This document shows positions 21,389 through 29,483 of a DNA stretch of 64,000 nt, piece by piece (position 1 is the first letter of the stretch; each line of letters starts with the position of its first letter). The notes below the pieces were generated by a model. That model saw only the letters and a program-made list of their open reading frames with translations, was not told the origin of the DNA and did no database searches. The stretch spans positions 40,362 through 104,361 of the forward strand of contig JAJGOT010001014.1 of assembly GCA_022457155.1 (NCBI GenBank). Reading direction: 5' to 3'. The stretch is from Cladopsammia gracilis. Taxonomy: Eukaryota; Cnidaria; Anthozoa; Scleractinia; Dendrophylliidae. Made by a program: the position numbers and the translations under genes.

Positions 21389-22027
21389 ATGAAGTTTCTT
21401 AACTATGATGTGGGTGATGATATGGTAACGAATTACAAACAATTACATTCTTTCATGCCAGATCAAAATTTTAGAATGTTGATTTGTGGACCTTCTGGTT
21501 CAGGAAAAACAAATCTTTTACTTGATATGATTTTTCGTTTATTGTATTATGACAAGGTATATCTGTATGCGAAAAATTTAGACCAATCAAAATATCAGTT
21601 CTTATTAAGAAAATTTGACCCGATCAATCAAGATGCTGGTTATGAAGTGATAGAAATATCTCCAGAAGATATCATACCAGTATCTTCATTATCGGATGAA
21701 AACCAAAAAATAATTATATTCGATGATTTTGTGTGTGAAAAGAATCAAAATCCGCTGATTGAATATTTTATCAATGGTAGACATAAAAATTGTAGCGTTA
21801 TTTATCTTTCACAAAGTTATTATAAGACACCAAAAGATATACGGTTAAATTGCTCGCATTTCTGCGTTTTCGAATTTCCGAGTAATAACGAAATTTCTAT
21901 GTTTTGTCGTGAGGTTAATGTTGATAAGAAACAATATGAAATGGCTACAAAAGATCCATACTCTTTTCTCTATATTGACAAACCGAAGAAAAGAGTATTA
22001 AAAAATTTTGATGAAAATATAATCTAG
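21389..22027 (+). CDS. ATP: DNA-packaging ATPase (FtsK/HerA-like, Polinton type)
   Basis: The start is the ATG at 21389 (AATATAGTAAAATG context). The upstream extension of the frame has no conserved sequence and begins at a weak codon. The 212-residue product has Walker A GPSGSGKT (residues 34-41) and a Walker B hydrophobic strand ending in acidic residues, KIIIFDDF (about 107-114). A later S-Q-S sensor-like segment (IYLSQSYYK) is typical of A32/FtsK-like packaging ATPases. It would pump the element's DNA into preformed capsids. It starts a rightward virion-gene block and is separated by 18 nt from the fibre gene. Confidence 0.9.
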   Translation: MKFLNYDVGDDMVTNYKQLHSFMPDQNFRMLICGPSGSGKTNLLLDMIFRLLYYDKVYLYAKNLDQSKYQFLLRKFDPINQDAGYEVIEISPEDIIPVSSLSDENQKIIIFDDFVCEKNQNPLIEYFINGRHKNCSVIYLSQSYYKTPKDIRLNCSHFCVFEFPSNNEISMFCREVNVDKKQYEMATKDPYSFLYIDKPKKRVLKNFDENII

Positions 22028-22045
22028 ATTATATCCAGAAACGAA

Positions 22046-23812
22046 ATGAGCTATTCAAACGGAATGTTACCGGATTCTTTCAGGTATCAAACAGGAGGTG
22101 GGAAACAAGGATTACCCGGTGTCGGATTTAAATTAACGCCTTCAGGTAATTACGATATTCAAAACAAAAGGTTGGTGAATATAGATAATCCGATCGACCT
22201 GAAGGATGCCATTAATTATGGTACCGCTAAAACACACTTTCTGAACTTGGATGGAAGTACGCATATGACTGGTGATTTAGATCTCAGAGGAAACAAATTA
22301 ATAAATCCAATAGAGATCGACATGAACAGAAAACTAATCACAAATTTAGACACGGACGAAGATAACGATCTGTCTGCCGTCAATATGGTGACACTGAAAA
22401 AATTTCATCCAAACGCTCCTGAACCAACGCATGAAGTTGTGAAGGATATTGACCTGAAACAGCGTTTCAATGTTGTCCATTCGAAACAACAGACTTATCA
22501 CGATTTAGGAGCAAATTATAATAATCTTGTCTCTTACAGCGATGTCAAAAATATTTTCTTATCCCGTAAAGAGATGTTTCCGATGGAAAACGGATTAGAT
22601 ATGGGGAACAATACGGTTTATAATGTAAAAGACCCGACAGTCGCTGATCACGGAGTAAACAAAAGATACGTGGATGTTGAGGCAGCTAAAAAGCTTTCTT
22701 TGACAGGCGGAACAATGACCGGTATTTTGGATATGAATTCACAACCTATCAACAATATTGCAACACCAACACTTAATCATCAACCTACATCAAAATCTTA
22801 TGTTGATCTCAAGATATTTAATGTAGTATATGAACTTGTAAAAACAGAAGATAGGCTCAATAAATATATCGACGAATCGCATATTACAACCTCGGCAAAT
22901 TCGAAAGATGAATTTAGGTACCTAATGGAAAGTGTTGATGAAAGCTCTTCAGAACATGATATAACCGTCACTGGTATAGTCGATTTGGTAGAGTCGCCGC
23001 ATACGCTAAACAAAAAAGTCTACAGTCTTTTATTACACAAACACCCGTTAAATAGCTACGCCTCAAGAATCGGTTTTAATTTGTACAAATTACCAGAGGG
23101 AGAATATACCGTTTGTATTGAATTTATTCCACCGACGCTGAGCGGTGTCAGCGTCGACGTTGAATCGACTTCTATCAACATAAATAAACAAACGACAAAA
23201 AACTTTACGAATTACACTAGAAGCATTATCAATTTACATAAGTGGCATATTTCACCGCCGGAGTATATTATGGTCGATTTAAAATGTAGCGGTTCACCAA
23301 CATCAGCTTCGCAAGCTCAAGCTTATCTAGTGATATACGGAATAAAAGGAAACCACTCGGATGTACCTGCTACTATCTACGACACTTCTTATATTTTGGA
23401 GGGTGGGAAAATGGTAATGCAAACCACTCTCGATATGAACAATCATGCAATTATCAATTCGCCAAGTCTCAACAGTTGCGCTGTATTTTACAACGGTGTT
23501 TACAAGAAAACTACGAACCAAACATTTGCTAAATTTTCAGGAGAAAAAGATGTTATGGTTCCGGAAAATTGTAAAATTGTAAAATGTTGTATAAACATTC
23601 TCGACACGCTTGAAACATACCCTCCTATTTTTGTGATGATAAACAACAAAATAGGAAGGGGAGAAGGTGGAAAGAAACAGGTCTGTCACTTGGATAACGA
23701 TATCGCACTGGTTGAGTGTGATACATTTCGAGTGAGAATACAAAGTGAGCAAGGTACTACCCCATCAATCAATAAATGTTTGGTAAGTCTTTTGCTTGAA
23801 CCGACATCCTAA
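22046..23812 (+). CDS. Fibre/spike-like protein with phage tail-fibre type repeats
   Basis: The 588-residue product has N-terminal repeats of the LDMNxxxIxNI type: TGDLDLRGNKLINP, ENGLDMGNNTVYNV, GGTMTGILDMNSQPINNIATP and a later TTLDMNNHAIINSP. A leading GGTMTG or TMTG resembles the shaft motifs of phage tail fibres. KSYVDL and NKRYVDV spacers follow some repeats. The C-terminal 250 residues are predicted beta-rich and may form the receptor-binding or trimerisation head. I infer a virion attachment fibre. It lies between ATPase and capsid genes, and a 13-bp-stem hairpin begins 12 nt after its stop. Confidence 0.7.
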   Translation: MSYSNGMLPDSFRYQTGGGKQGLPGVGFKLTPSGNYDIQNKRLVNIDNPIDLKDAINYGTAKTHFLNLDGSTHMTGDLDLRGNKLINPIEIDMNRKLITNLDTDEDNDLSAVNMVTLKKFHPNAPEPTHEVVKDIDLKQRFNVVHSKQQTYHDLGANYNNLVSYSDVKNIFLSRKEMFPMENGLDMGNNTVYNVKDPTVADHGVNKRYVDVEAAKKLSLTGGTMTGILDMNSQPINNIATPTLNHQPTSKSYVDLKIFNVVYELVKTEDRLNKYIDESHITTSANSKDEFRYLMESVDESSSEHDITVTGIVDLVESPHTLNKKVYSLLLHKHPLNSYASRIGFNLYKLPEGEYTVCIEFIPPTLSGVSVDVESTSININKQTTKNFTNYTRSIINLHKWHISPPEYIMVDLKCSGSPTSASQAQAYLVIYGIKGNHSDVPATIYDTSYILEGGKMVMQTTLDMNNHAIINSPSLNSCAVFYNGVYKKTTNQTFAKFSGEKDVMVPENCKIVKCCINILDTLETYPPIFVMINNKIGRGEGGKKQVCHLDNDIALVECDTFRVRIQSEQGTTPSINKCLVSLLLEPTS

Positions 23813-23823
23813 GCTTCTTACAA

Positions 23824-23852
23824 AATTTATTATACGCTGCGTATAATAAATT
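23824..23852 (+). terminator. 3'-end hairpin after the fibre-like gene
   Basis: A 13-bp perfect stem (AATTTATTATACG/CGTATAATAAATT) closes the loop CTG, 12 nt after the gene end at 23812. It is the strongest member of the TTTATTATAC hairpin family. Confidence 0.65.
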
Positions 23853-24044
23853 AGATGATCTTTCAGATCTTAGCGTGTTCAAACGCTTCTACGACCTCTC
23901 TAGCAATCTCTCGAGTTTCTCTTAACCATTGAGGAGAATAGATCTGAAAGATATGTTCGTTTATAAAAGAGACAAGAAAGAAAACACTCGCAATCATTAT
24001 TTTATATTAACAATTAAAAATTTAAAATCGATATATCTAATAAA
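23853..24044. other. Intergenic gap, late-type promoter region
   Basis: No gene is seen. The last 40 bp are A/T-only and end in ATATCTAATAAAATG, matching the TAATAAAATG context of other late genes (21389, 25602, 28702). Confidence 0.45.
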
Positions 24045-24114
24045 ATGAGTTTACTTAAGTGGAAAGAACTTGCAAAACGAAAAACCCAGTTGGGGAATAA
24101 GATTAATTTTGTTC

Positions 24115-24801
24115 ATGAAACAAAGCGGTAAAGAATTAGCAGGAATTGATTATTATCCTGATGTAGATCCGTATGAAGAGATGGATGTAGAAGGTTTAAT
24201 TGATTTTGGTGAAGAAGTTTTACCAGAACATGCGAAGCCGCAACCACCGGTTGCATCAGCATCATCAGCAGATTCTCCACCACCAGCATATTCGCCGGGT
24301 CAATACATGAAATTAAAACAACAAAGAGCCCTGGAAGAAAAAGAAATATTTGAAAAATACGGTTTACCTATTATTGAAACAACCGAAGAATCACCGGAAG
24401 AGGCGCTTGAAGCGTATGATAGCGTGGTAAAAGAGCTAGGAAAAGAAAAACGAAAATTGACCAATTTAATGAATAAAACAGGAGATCCTACAGAAAAGGA
24501 AACTCTCAAAGAACAAAGAGAGCGGTTGCAAAGAGAAAGTTCCGTAATTTCAGTGAGAAGAGATAAATTAAAAAAGACAGGCAAAGGTCTAAGAAGAAAA
24601 AGAGGCGGAAACTTAACATTTTTTAATAATTATAAAGATCTTGCTAAAAAACTCGAACTAATAGTAGGTGAAATTATAGCCGGTAATACAAATATTGAAA
24701 TGCGTAATACCGGAGTTGCAATTTTAGACGAACTTTTGAAAAATAATATAATCGATAAAAGACAGGCAGAACAGATTTACAAGAGTTATTTTAAATATTA
24801 A
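24115..24801 (+). CDS. Polinton conserved virion-associated protein (basic coiled-coil, GGN..FF motif)
   Basis: The 228-residue product (ATG 24115) has an acidic, Pro-rich first third with PPPAYSP, a charged coiled-coil middle (about 90-170), an RRKRGGNLTFFNNYK basic motif, and a conserved-looking C-terminal helical domain (KKLELIVGEIIAGNTNIEMR, NTGVAILDELL). This C-terminus is typical of a late structural protein found in cnidarian Polintons. An ATG at 24045 with a good late-promoter context opens a different frame (28 codons, stop at 24131) whose sequence looks like this family's N-terminus. Joining them would need a +1 shift near 24126-24130. Confidence 0.7.
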   Translation: MKQSGKELAGIDYYPDVDPYEEMDVEGLIDFGEEVLPEHAKPQPPVASASSADSPPPAYSPGQYMKLKQQRALEEKEIFEKYGLPIIETTEESPEEALEAYDSVVKELGKEKRKLTNLMNKTGDPTEKETLKEQRERLQRESSVISVRRDKLKKTGKGLRRKRGGNLTFFNNYKDLAKKLELIVGEIIAGNTNIEMRNTGVAILDELLKNNIIDKRQAEQIYKSYFKY

Positions 24802-24826
24802 AAAATATTACTAATATCAAAAAAGG

Positions 24827-25588
24827 ATGGATAGAGAAATAGTATTATCATCATATTCTGTTAAATCAGAAGGTAACAACAGACCTGGAGATTTCACAAC
24901 AAAATTTTATCAACCGATTGTTTTAGATCAAAATGCGGAATATGCTATCGGTCTTAACAGAATTATCAATATGAGTTTTACGTGGTATAACATTAATGCT
25001 GAACGTAACAATCAGCTAATCAGATACAGTTCTGATGGTGGAAAAACGTTTCGAGATATTACTTTCCCAGGTGGAGTTTGGAATTATAAAAAGTTTAATC
25101 AACTTATCCAAAAAGAAACTGCTATAAAACATCCTGAAAAAGACGATGAGTTTCCAATCAACCTGGTTTTTAATAAAGCAACTTTTAGAGTAACAATAAC
25201 ATTGAAAGAAAATTATCAACTCGATCTAAAACAGAGTAACTTTAACGAACTGATCGGTTTTGACAAAACAGTTCTGAAGGAACAGATAAACGTTGGTCCT
25301 AGAGTTCCAAATTTGGCTCAAGATACTGAGATGTTGAACGTTCATTGTGATCTGACAAACGATTCACTTGTTGATGGTATAAAAACAGATATCATTTACT
25401 CCTTTTCGACAGGTGTTCTTGATCCATCATATAGTTTTACAATTGAACCGATGAGAGTAACATATAACCCTGTGAATACAAACACGATAAGCAATATTCG
25501 AATCTATATCACAGATGGAAAAAGAAATAAGGTCAACCTAAACGGTGCTGATACAGCTTTTTCTTTAATTTTAAAGAAAATAATATGA
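24827..25588 (+). CDS. mCP: Minor capsid (penton-like, single jelly-roll) protein
   Basis: The 253-residue, beta-rich product has a distinctive N-terminal signature (PGDFTTKFYQPIVLD, YAIGLNRIINMSFTWYNI), a GGKTFRDITFPGGVW turn and regularly alternating hydrophobic strands. These are characteristic of the Polinton penton homologue at the vertices of the capsid. It is 25 nt after the previous gene and 13 nt before the next one, inside a tightly packed late block (ATPase, fibre, this gene, small basic protein, MCP, pX-like, protease). The context TACTAATATC lies before the ATG. Confidence 0.85.
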   Translation: MDREIVLSSYSVKSEGNNRPGDFTTKFYQPIVLDQNAEYAIGLNRIINMSFTWYNINAERNNQLIRYSSDGGKTFRDITFPGGVWNYKKFNQLIQKETAIKHPEKDDEFPINLVFNKATFRVTITLKENYQLDLKQSNFNELIGFDKTVLKEQINVGPRVPNLAQDTEMLNVHCDLTNDSLVDGIKTDIIYSFSTGVLDPSYSFTIEPMRVTYNPVNTNTISNIRIYITDGKRNKVNLNGADTAFSLILKKII

Positions 25589-25601
25589 ATGTAATAATAA
25601 A

Positions 25602-26021
25602 ATGAAAAGTTACGAATTTACACGCTTTTATAGCCCATCTTTAGGTAAATTTATTTACAAACATAAAGGAACAGGCGTCATTGTTGATAATATTTTTAAA
25701 CCGATGAAGGCTGTAGCAAAGGCAGTTTTCAATAAATTTGCGAAACCTATCGCGAAAAAAGCGTTGGATGCGGGAATTTCTCATGCTGGTGAAAAACTAG
25801 GTAAAAAAGCAGCTGAAAAATCTGGCGATCTGATAATGAAAAAACTAGCTAGTATGAGAACGGCTACGCATAGAATATCTTCACCAAAACAGCCCACAAC
25901 TTCGTATAGTATGAGAACGGCTACGCACCAACGGCGACCTCCACCAAAACAGCAAGAAGATACTGATGTAATATTAAACAGATTAATATCAGGTAACGGT
26001 TTAAAAAAGAAAAAAAGATAA
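25602..26021 (+). CDS. Small basic virion protein, possible pVI/core-like
   Basis: The 139-residue, strongly basic product has an amphipathic helical Lys/Ala segment (about residues 33-85: KAVAKAVFNKFAKPIAKKAL, AGEKLGKKAAEKSG). A duplicated stretch (SMRTATH at about residues 85 and 104) and a KKKKR tail follow. Its location between penton and MCP genes and its amphipathic character fit the membrane-active or DNA-condensing small proteins of adenovirus-like capsids. The specific role is inferred. The ATG follows GTAATAATAAAATG. Confidence 0.7.
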   Translation: MKSYEFTRFYSPSLGKFIYKHKGTGVIVDNIFKPMKAVAKAVFNKFAKPIAKKALDAGISHAGEKLGKKAAEKSGDLIMKKLASMRTATHRISSPKQPTTSYSMRTATHQRRPPPKQQEDTDVILNRLISGNGLKKKKR

Positions 26022-26050
26022 AAAATAATATAGCTCTATAATTAAAAAAG

Positions 26051-27337
26051 ATGGCTTTTCGATCAAGTGATTATTTAGAACGATATGAAAGGGTAAAATT
26101 TAAACCTGATGATGTAATCAGAACACCGGCTAATGGCCAACATCAGGAAAAAGGTGGTTATAAGTTTACAATCGATGATAGATCAACGTTTTACGACTGG
26201 TATAACGCTCGTTTTGAAGTACGATACCAACTGCAGAAATTAGCAGACGGTGCTGGTTATGCAGCAGCTGATAGAATAACAGTTATTAACGGTTCTCATT
26301 CATTAATTAAACACCTAAAGATTAGATCTGGAGGTAAATTGATTTATGATTCCGATAATCTGCATAAAGTTACTTTTGTTAAAAATCTGTTAGAATACTC
26401 TGACGACTTCAGTAGATCAGTAGGAAAGAGAAGTTTCTGGTATCTGGATACTGATGCAACAACCGCTAACACTAATACAGGATTTGAAGCGAGGCGGATA
26501 CAAACTCAAGCGGCTCAAAACAATGGTAATGGTGGTGCTAAAAACATCAGCACGATTATTCCTCTGAATCGTTTTTCCTTTTTCGAAGAGTTGGAAGATA
26601 AGATGCTTGTTCCTATGCAGCTACAGTTCGAGATAAGGTTGCAAGACGATGATGAGTTGATTCATATGGCTAACGGTACGGATGCTGGAAGAGTTGTTGT
26701 CGATAGGTTTTCACTTTACGTTCCAAAAATAATACCTAAACTCTCTCTTTACGATAAATTTGTCAGCTCTTTTTTGAAAGAAAAACAATGGAAATATTTA
26801 GTCGATATGTATAGTCAATCAGCTCCAACGAGAGTATCAGGATTTTTTCGAATAACACCTAGTGTTGATAATGTTAAGCATGTTTTTGTTTATCTGAAAA
26901 GAGCCGCCCCACCAAATAATAATAAAGCAGAAGATAGTCCGTATCTTATGGACACTTTCAAATTAAATGCTGCAGATAACAACTCTTCGCTAGCAACCTG
27001 TAAATTAGAGTATGGAAGTTCGGTTTTTTACCCAGAATTAGAGTATGATGCTGAAGAAAAAGCGTTGATATTTGATGATGTAATGTCTTATGCAATGAGG
27101 TTAAATGATTACAACACAGGTACTCAGCTGAATTTATCCAATTATAACTCTCTCTATCCGCTAATTTATTTCAATTTAACTTATCAAGCTGAAAAAATAA
27201 CAATAGATCCCAAACCGCTAGAGTTCCATTATAACTTGAACACAGCTGCAACTGCAGACTTTAACGTACATGCGATAGTTTTGTATGAAAAATTAGCAAA
27301 AATAGACAAGGTTGGAAATGAGTTGGTCATCGCGTAA
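26051..27337 (+). CDS. MCP: Major capsid protein (double jelly-roll, hexon-like)
   Basis: The 428-residue product has a typical Polinton MCP N-terminus (SSDYLERYERVKFKPDDV) and a YKFTIDDRSTFYDWYNARFE strand pattern. ITVINGSHSLIKHLKIRSGG and a late YPLIYFNLTY strand give two successive beta-sandwich halves with an insertion around residues 130-160 (ATTANTNTG..NNGNGG). It would form the trimeric hexon-like capsomers of an icosahedral virion. The frame is uninterrupted. The gene lies 30 nt after the small basic protein gene. Confidence 0.9.
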   Translation: MAFRSSDYLERYERVKFKPDDVIRTPANGQHQEKGGYKFTIDDRSTFYDWYNARFEVRYQLQKLADGAGYAAADRITVINGSHSLIKHLKIRSGGKLIYDSDNLHKVTFVKNLLEYSDDFSRSVGKRSFWYLDTDATTANTNTGFEARRIQTQAAQNNGNGGAKNISTIIPLNRFSFFEELEDKMLVPMQLQFEIRLQDDDELIHMANGTDAGRVVVDRFSLYVPKIIPKLSLYDKFVSSFLKEKQWKYLVDMYSQSAPTRVSGFFRITPSVDNVKHVFVYLKRAAPPNNNKAEDSPYLMDTFKLNAADNNSSLATCKLEYGSSVFYPELEYDAEEKALIFDDVMSYAMRLNDYNTGTQLNLSNYNSLYPLIYFNLTYQAEKITIDPKPLEFHYNLNTAATADFNVHAIVLYEKLAKIDKVGNELVIA

Positions 27338-27396
27338 CCGCGTTGCGTAAATTCATTTTAAAAAACAATTTTGTATTTTACAATACTAAATACAAA

Positions 27397-28212
27397 ATGA
27401 CAACATATCATCCTTACAAAGTAAGTTTATCTAAAGGTCAGAAAGAAAAACTTGCAAGAGCTTATAAAACAAGCAGCCCAATCACGATTAGGTTAGCGAA
27501 GTCACAGACAAGTGGTAGCGATGAGCTACTGCTAACAGCTACTCAGATCAATAGAATCAGTAAAGCGAAATCGCTTGGAAATGGTGTAGAGATAAAAATA
27601 TCGAAAACACAGATTAGAAAAGTAATGAGAGAGGGTGGTAGTCTGTTCAGCGCTATTATACCGCTAGCGAAAACGTTAGCACCGACTATAGCTAAAACAC
27701 TCGGTTTATCAGCGCTTGCCGGATTAGCTAGCGAAGGAGCAAGTCAAATTGTTAAAAAGATAAGTGGTAATGGTGTCGGCGGACAAACCGGTGGTTTCCT
27801 CATCCCACCAGATAAGATTAAACAACTGATCGATTATAAACATTTGCTAACAAATAAACAGAAACAAGAAATTCTGGGCGCTCTTCAATCGGGAGGTCGA
27901 GTACTGATAAAGCCGACAAAAACACAATCTGGAGGGTTATTAGGGACGATATTAGCCAGTGTCGGTATTCCGCTAGCTATCGAAGCGTTTAAAAAATTGA
28001 CTGGAAGTGGAGCACCCAGAATGGGCAGACCTAAAAATGGAAAAGGGGCACCACGTCTAGGTGTAAGTAGGTATCCTTATCAACCTCCTCCATTCTTTGG
28101 ACAATGGGGAGAAAATACTGTTGGTATGGGGACTAAAAAAAAGGGAAAAGGGTTACTTTTCGGGAAGAACAGCCCGTTCAACAGCATACCGTTAGTAGGG
28201 GCTATCCTATAA
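27397..28212 (+). CDS. pX-like Gly-rich/hydrophobic virion protein
   Basis: The start is ATG 27397 (context ATACTAAATACAAAATG); the frame is open to 27343 without a better start. The 271-residue product has an N-terminal Thr/Ser/Lys-rich region (YHPYKVSLSKGQKEKLARAY) and a hydrophobic helix (SLFSAIIPLAKTLAPTIAKT, LGLSALAGLAS). A second hydrophobic GGLLGTILASVGIPLAIEAF segment precedes a conserved-looking tail (KGKGLLFGKNSPFNSIPL). It is common in cnidarian Polintons just before the protease, with an unestablished role: a minor capsid or membrane-lytic precursor is inferred. Its last 76 nt overlap a -1 frame that continues into the protease (see 28137-28175). Confidence 0.75.
   Translation: MTTYHPYKVSLSKGQKEKLARAYKTSSPITIRLAKSQTSGSDELLLTATQINRISKAKSLGNGVEIKISKTQIRKVMREGGSLFSAIIPLAKTLAPTIAKTLGLSALAGLASEGASQIVKKISGNGVGGQTGGFLIPPDKIKQLIDYKHLLTNKQKQEILGALQSGGRVLIKPTKTQSGGLLGTILASVGIPLAIEAFKKLTGSGAPRMGRPKNGKGAPRLGVSRYPYQPPPFFGQWGENTVGMGTKKKGKGLLFGKNSPFNSIPLVGAIL
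28137..28175 (+). promoter_or_regulatory. Candidate -1 ribosomal frameshift signal, pX-like to protease
   Basis: A_AAA_AAG in the pX-like frame (28137-28143) is followed by a 6-nt spacer and an imperfect hairpin at 28150-28175 (GGGTT/AGCCC and CTTT/GAAG with an internal loop). The -1 frame is open from 28137 through the whole protease, and has no ATG before 28263. G_GGA_AAA at 28143-28149 is a second usable heptamer. This is weaker than the two downstream signals. Confidence 0.4.
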
Positions 28213-28262
28213 GGAGTGTAAAGCCAAAATTCGTAAACAAACCGTTAAGTAATGTTGAACTG

Positions 28263-28661
28263 ATGAAGTGGATTTCATACCTTAGAATTCCAAATTTCAA
28301 AGGGATATATTCAAGGGATGAAGCTATGCCTAAAAATCATAGTCCATGCATTATTAATCTCGATTCGCTTGAAAATGCTGGAACTCATTGGGTTTGTTGT
28401 ACACCATCTCACGATAGATCTGTCGTATGGTATTTCGATAGTTTTGGCATGGGTTATCCCGAAGAATTTACAAGCGCAGGGAAACAGATAATCTATAATT
28501 CAAGTCAATATCAAAACATAAAAAGCGTCCTTTGTGGTTATTATTGCCTTTATTTCCTTCATCAATGGTCACTCAAGAAAGATTTTTATGATATCTTACA
28601 ACCGTTTAGCTTAACAGATACACTCATCAATGAAAAGTTCATTAAAAATTATTTTATGTAA
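28263..28661 (+). CDS. PRO: Adenain-like cysteine protease
   Basis: From ATG 28263 the product has 132 residues. It has the adenovirus-protease triad in the expected order: His in GTHWVCC (about residue 41), Asp in YFDSFG (about 59), a Gln before the nucleophile (about 87), and Cys in VLCGYYCLYF (about 98). It would process capsid precursors. The frame continues upstream without any ATG. A segment typical of the family N-terminus (NKPLSNVEL) is encoded just before the first ATG, so the mature product may begin earlier through frameshifting from the preceding gene or a non-AUG start. Confidence 0.85.
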   Translation: MKWISYLRIPNFKGIYSRDEAMPKNHSPCIINLDSLENAGTHWVCCTPSHDRSVVWYFDSFGMGYPEEFTSAGKQIIYNSSQYQNIKSVLCGYYCLYFLHQWSLKKDFYDILQPFSLTDTLINEKFIKNYFM

Positions 28662-28675
28662 TTAAAATTAAAAAG

Positions 28676-28702
28676 TTTTATTATACAGATCGTATAATAA
28701 AA
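28676..28702 (+). terminator. 3'-end hairpin after the protease, abutting the next start codon
   Basis: An 11-bp perfect stem (TTTTATTATAC/GTATAATAAAA) closes the loop AGATC, 15 nt after the protease stop. Its right arm supplies the A of the next ATG (28702) and the TAATAAAATG start context, so it may both end one transcript and shape the next leader. Confidence 0.6.
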
Positions 28703-28884
28703 TGGAACCACCAGCAAATATATATTGCGTCAAGGAACAAAAACATACAAACAACGCTGAACCATCCGGTTATGAGTTAGCCACCAACGGTAAACCTTAT
28801 TATTGGTGTAAGTGTGCTAATTGTGGAATTAAGAAAACCCGTTTCATTAAGAAATCCCATTTCGATATGATTTCGGGAAACTAG
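28702..28884 (+). CDS. Viral zinc-ribbon protein (DUF5679-like), zero-frame product
   Basis: The 60-residue frame has a degenerate viral zinc ribbon: IYCVKEQKH, then CKCANCGIKKTRFIKK. It ends at TAG 28882-28884. In related elements this ribbon is, as I recall, the N-terminus of a longer protein ending in a PLA2-like domain. Here the PLA2 lies in the -1 frame immediately downstream, and the stop is preceded directly by G_GGA_AAC. The short form is therefore probably the default product of a frameshift cassette. The first ribbon half shows only one clear Cys (YCVKEQ), so zinc binding may be altered. Confidence 0.7.
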   Translation: MEPPANIYCVKEQKHTNNAEPSGYELATNGKPYYWCKCANCGIKKTRFIKKSHFDMISGN

Positions 28885-28908
28885 TTCAGCCCTCACAAGG
28901 TGGGGGCT
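28875..28908 (+). promoter_or_regulatory. -1 ribosomal frameshift signal, zinc ribbon to PLA2
   Basis: The heptamer G_GGA_AAC (28875-28881) is exactly in the zero frame and immediately followed by the UAG stop. After a 6-nt spacer a GC-rich stem-loop begins: 28888-28896 pairs with 28100+800-808, that is 28900-28908 (9 bp including one G-U), with the loop AAG. GGGAAAC is a known functional retroviral slippery site. The -1 frame opens at 28851 and runs 603 nt. The stem followed by TTTTT also looks like a bacterial-type terminator, but that role is not expected in a eukaryotic element. Confidence 0.75.
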
Positions 28909-29483
28909 TTTTAGATGTGGAAGGTAGTCATAGTCTTGGAGAGATTGCTATGAAAGCTGGTATGAAAGGTCTTTACAATTTAGGAAAAATAGGAGCGTCA
29001 AAAGCCATCAAATCGGACTTTGTAAAGAAAAAGATTAAATCAGGTGTTAATAAGTATATCGATCAAGCTTTGGACAGTTTCACGGGAGACTTATCGAAAA
29101 GACTCGATCCACTTCACAGCGGTGGTGGGGTTGATATACAAAAACATTTATCAAAATTTGGAGAATTACATATGCGAACACCAACTTTAAAAAAATATAA
29201 TTACTGTGGTCCTGGAACAGACGTAAAAAAACGTTTGAAATCGGATGATCCAAAGATTAGAGACCCAATAAATAACCTTGATGCTATTTGTCAAAAGCAT
29301 GATATCGCATATAGTGAAGCACAAAGTTTGAAAGACAAACATAAAGCAGATGATATAATGCTTGATGAAATTTCAAAAATTCCATATAAAGATCGCCCCT
29401 GGGGTACTGCAGCTGTTCAAGGGATTATAAAAGGTAAAAGAATACTGGGTCTTGGTGCTTCAAAAAACGGAAAAAGCCGCTGA
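28881..29483 (+). CDS. Phospholipase A2-domain capsid-associated protein (-1 frame product)
   Basis: The frame is entered by -1 shift at 28875-28881. Without it the first ATG is 28950, since 28917 is GTG. A Gly-rich entry (QGGGFLD) and a basic helical region (about 100 residues) lead to a parvovirus-like PLA2 core: calcium loop YCGPGT, catalytic helix ICQKHDIAYSEA with the His-Asp dyad, and a following ADDIMLDE segment with the partner Asp. Such domains in parvovirus minor capsid proteins breach endosomal membranes. The zero-frame stop is TGA 29481-29483, inside the stem of the next frameshift signal. Confidence 0.75.
   Translation, partial: LVQPSQGGGFLDVEGSHSLGEIAMKAGMKGLYNLGKIGASKAIKSDFVKKKIKSGVNKYIDQALDSFTGDLSKRLDPLHSGGGVDIQKHLSKFGELHMRTPTLKKYNYCGPGTDVKKRLKSDDPKIRDPINNLDAICQKHDIAYSEAQSLKDKHKADDIMLDEISKIPYKDRPWGTAAVQGIIKGKRILGLGASKNGKSR

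Noticed and set aside
24070..24114. Upstream extension of the 24115 gene to 24070
   Set aside because: The extension would start with TTG and shows no family-like sequence. The real upstream coding candidate is the other frame from ATG 24045.
28888..28913. Bacterial-type intrinsic terminator (stem followed by TTTTT)
   Set aside because: The context is a eukaryotic Polinton. The same stem is better explained as the stimulatory structure of the frameshift site right upstream. I keep the terminator reading only as an alternative.
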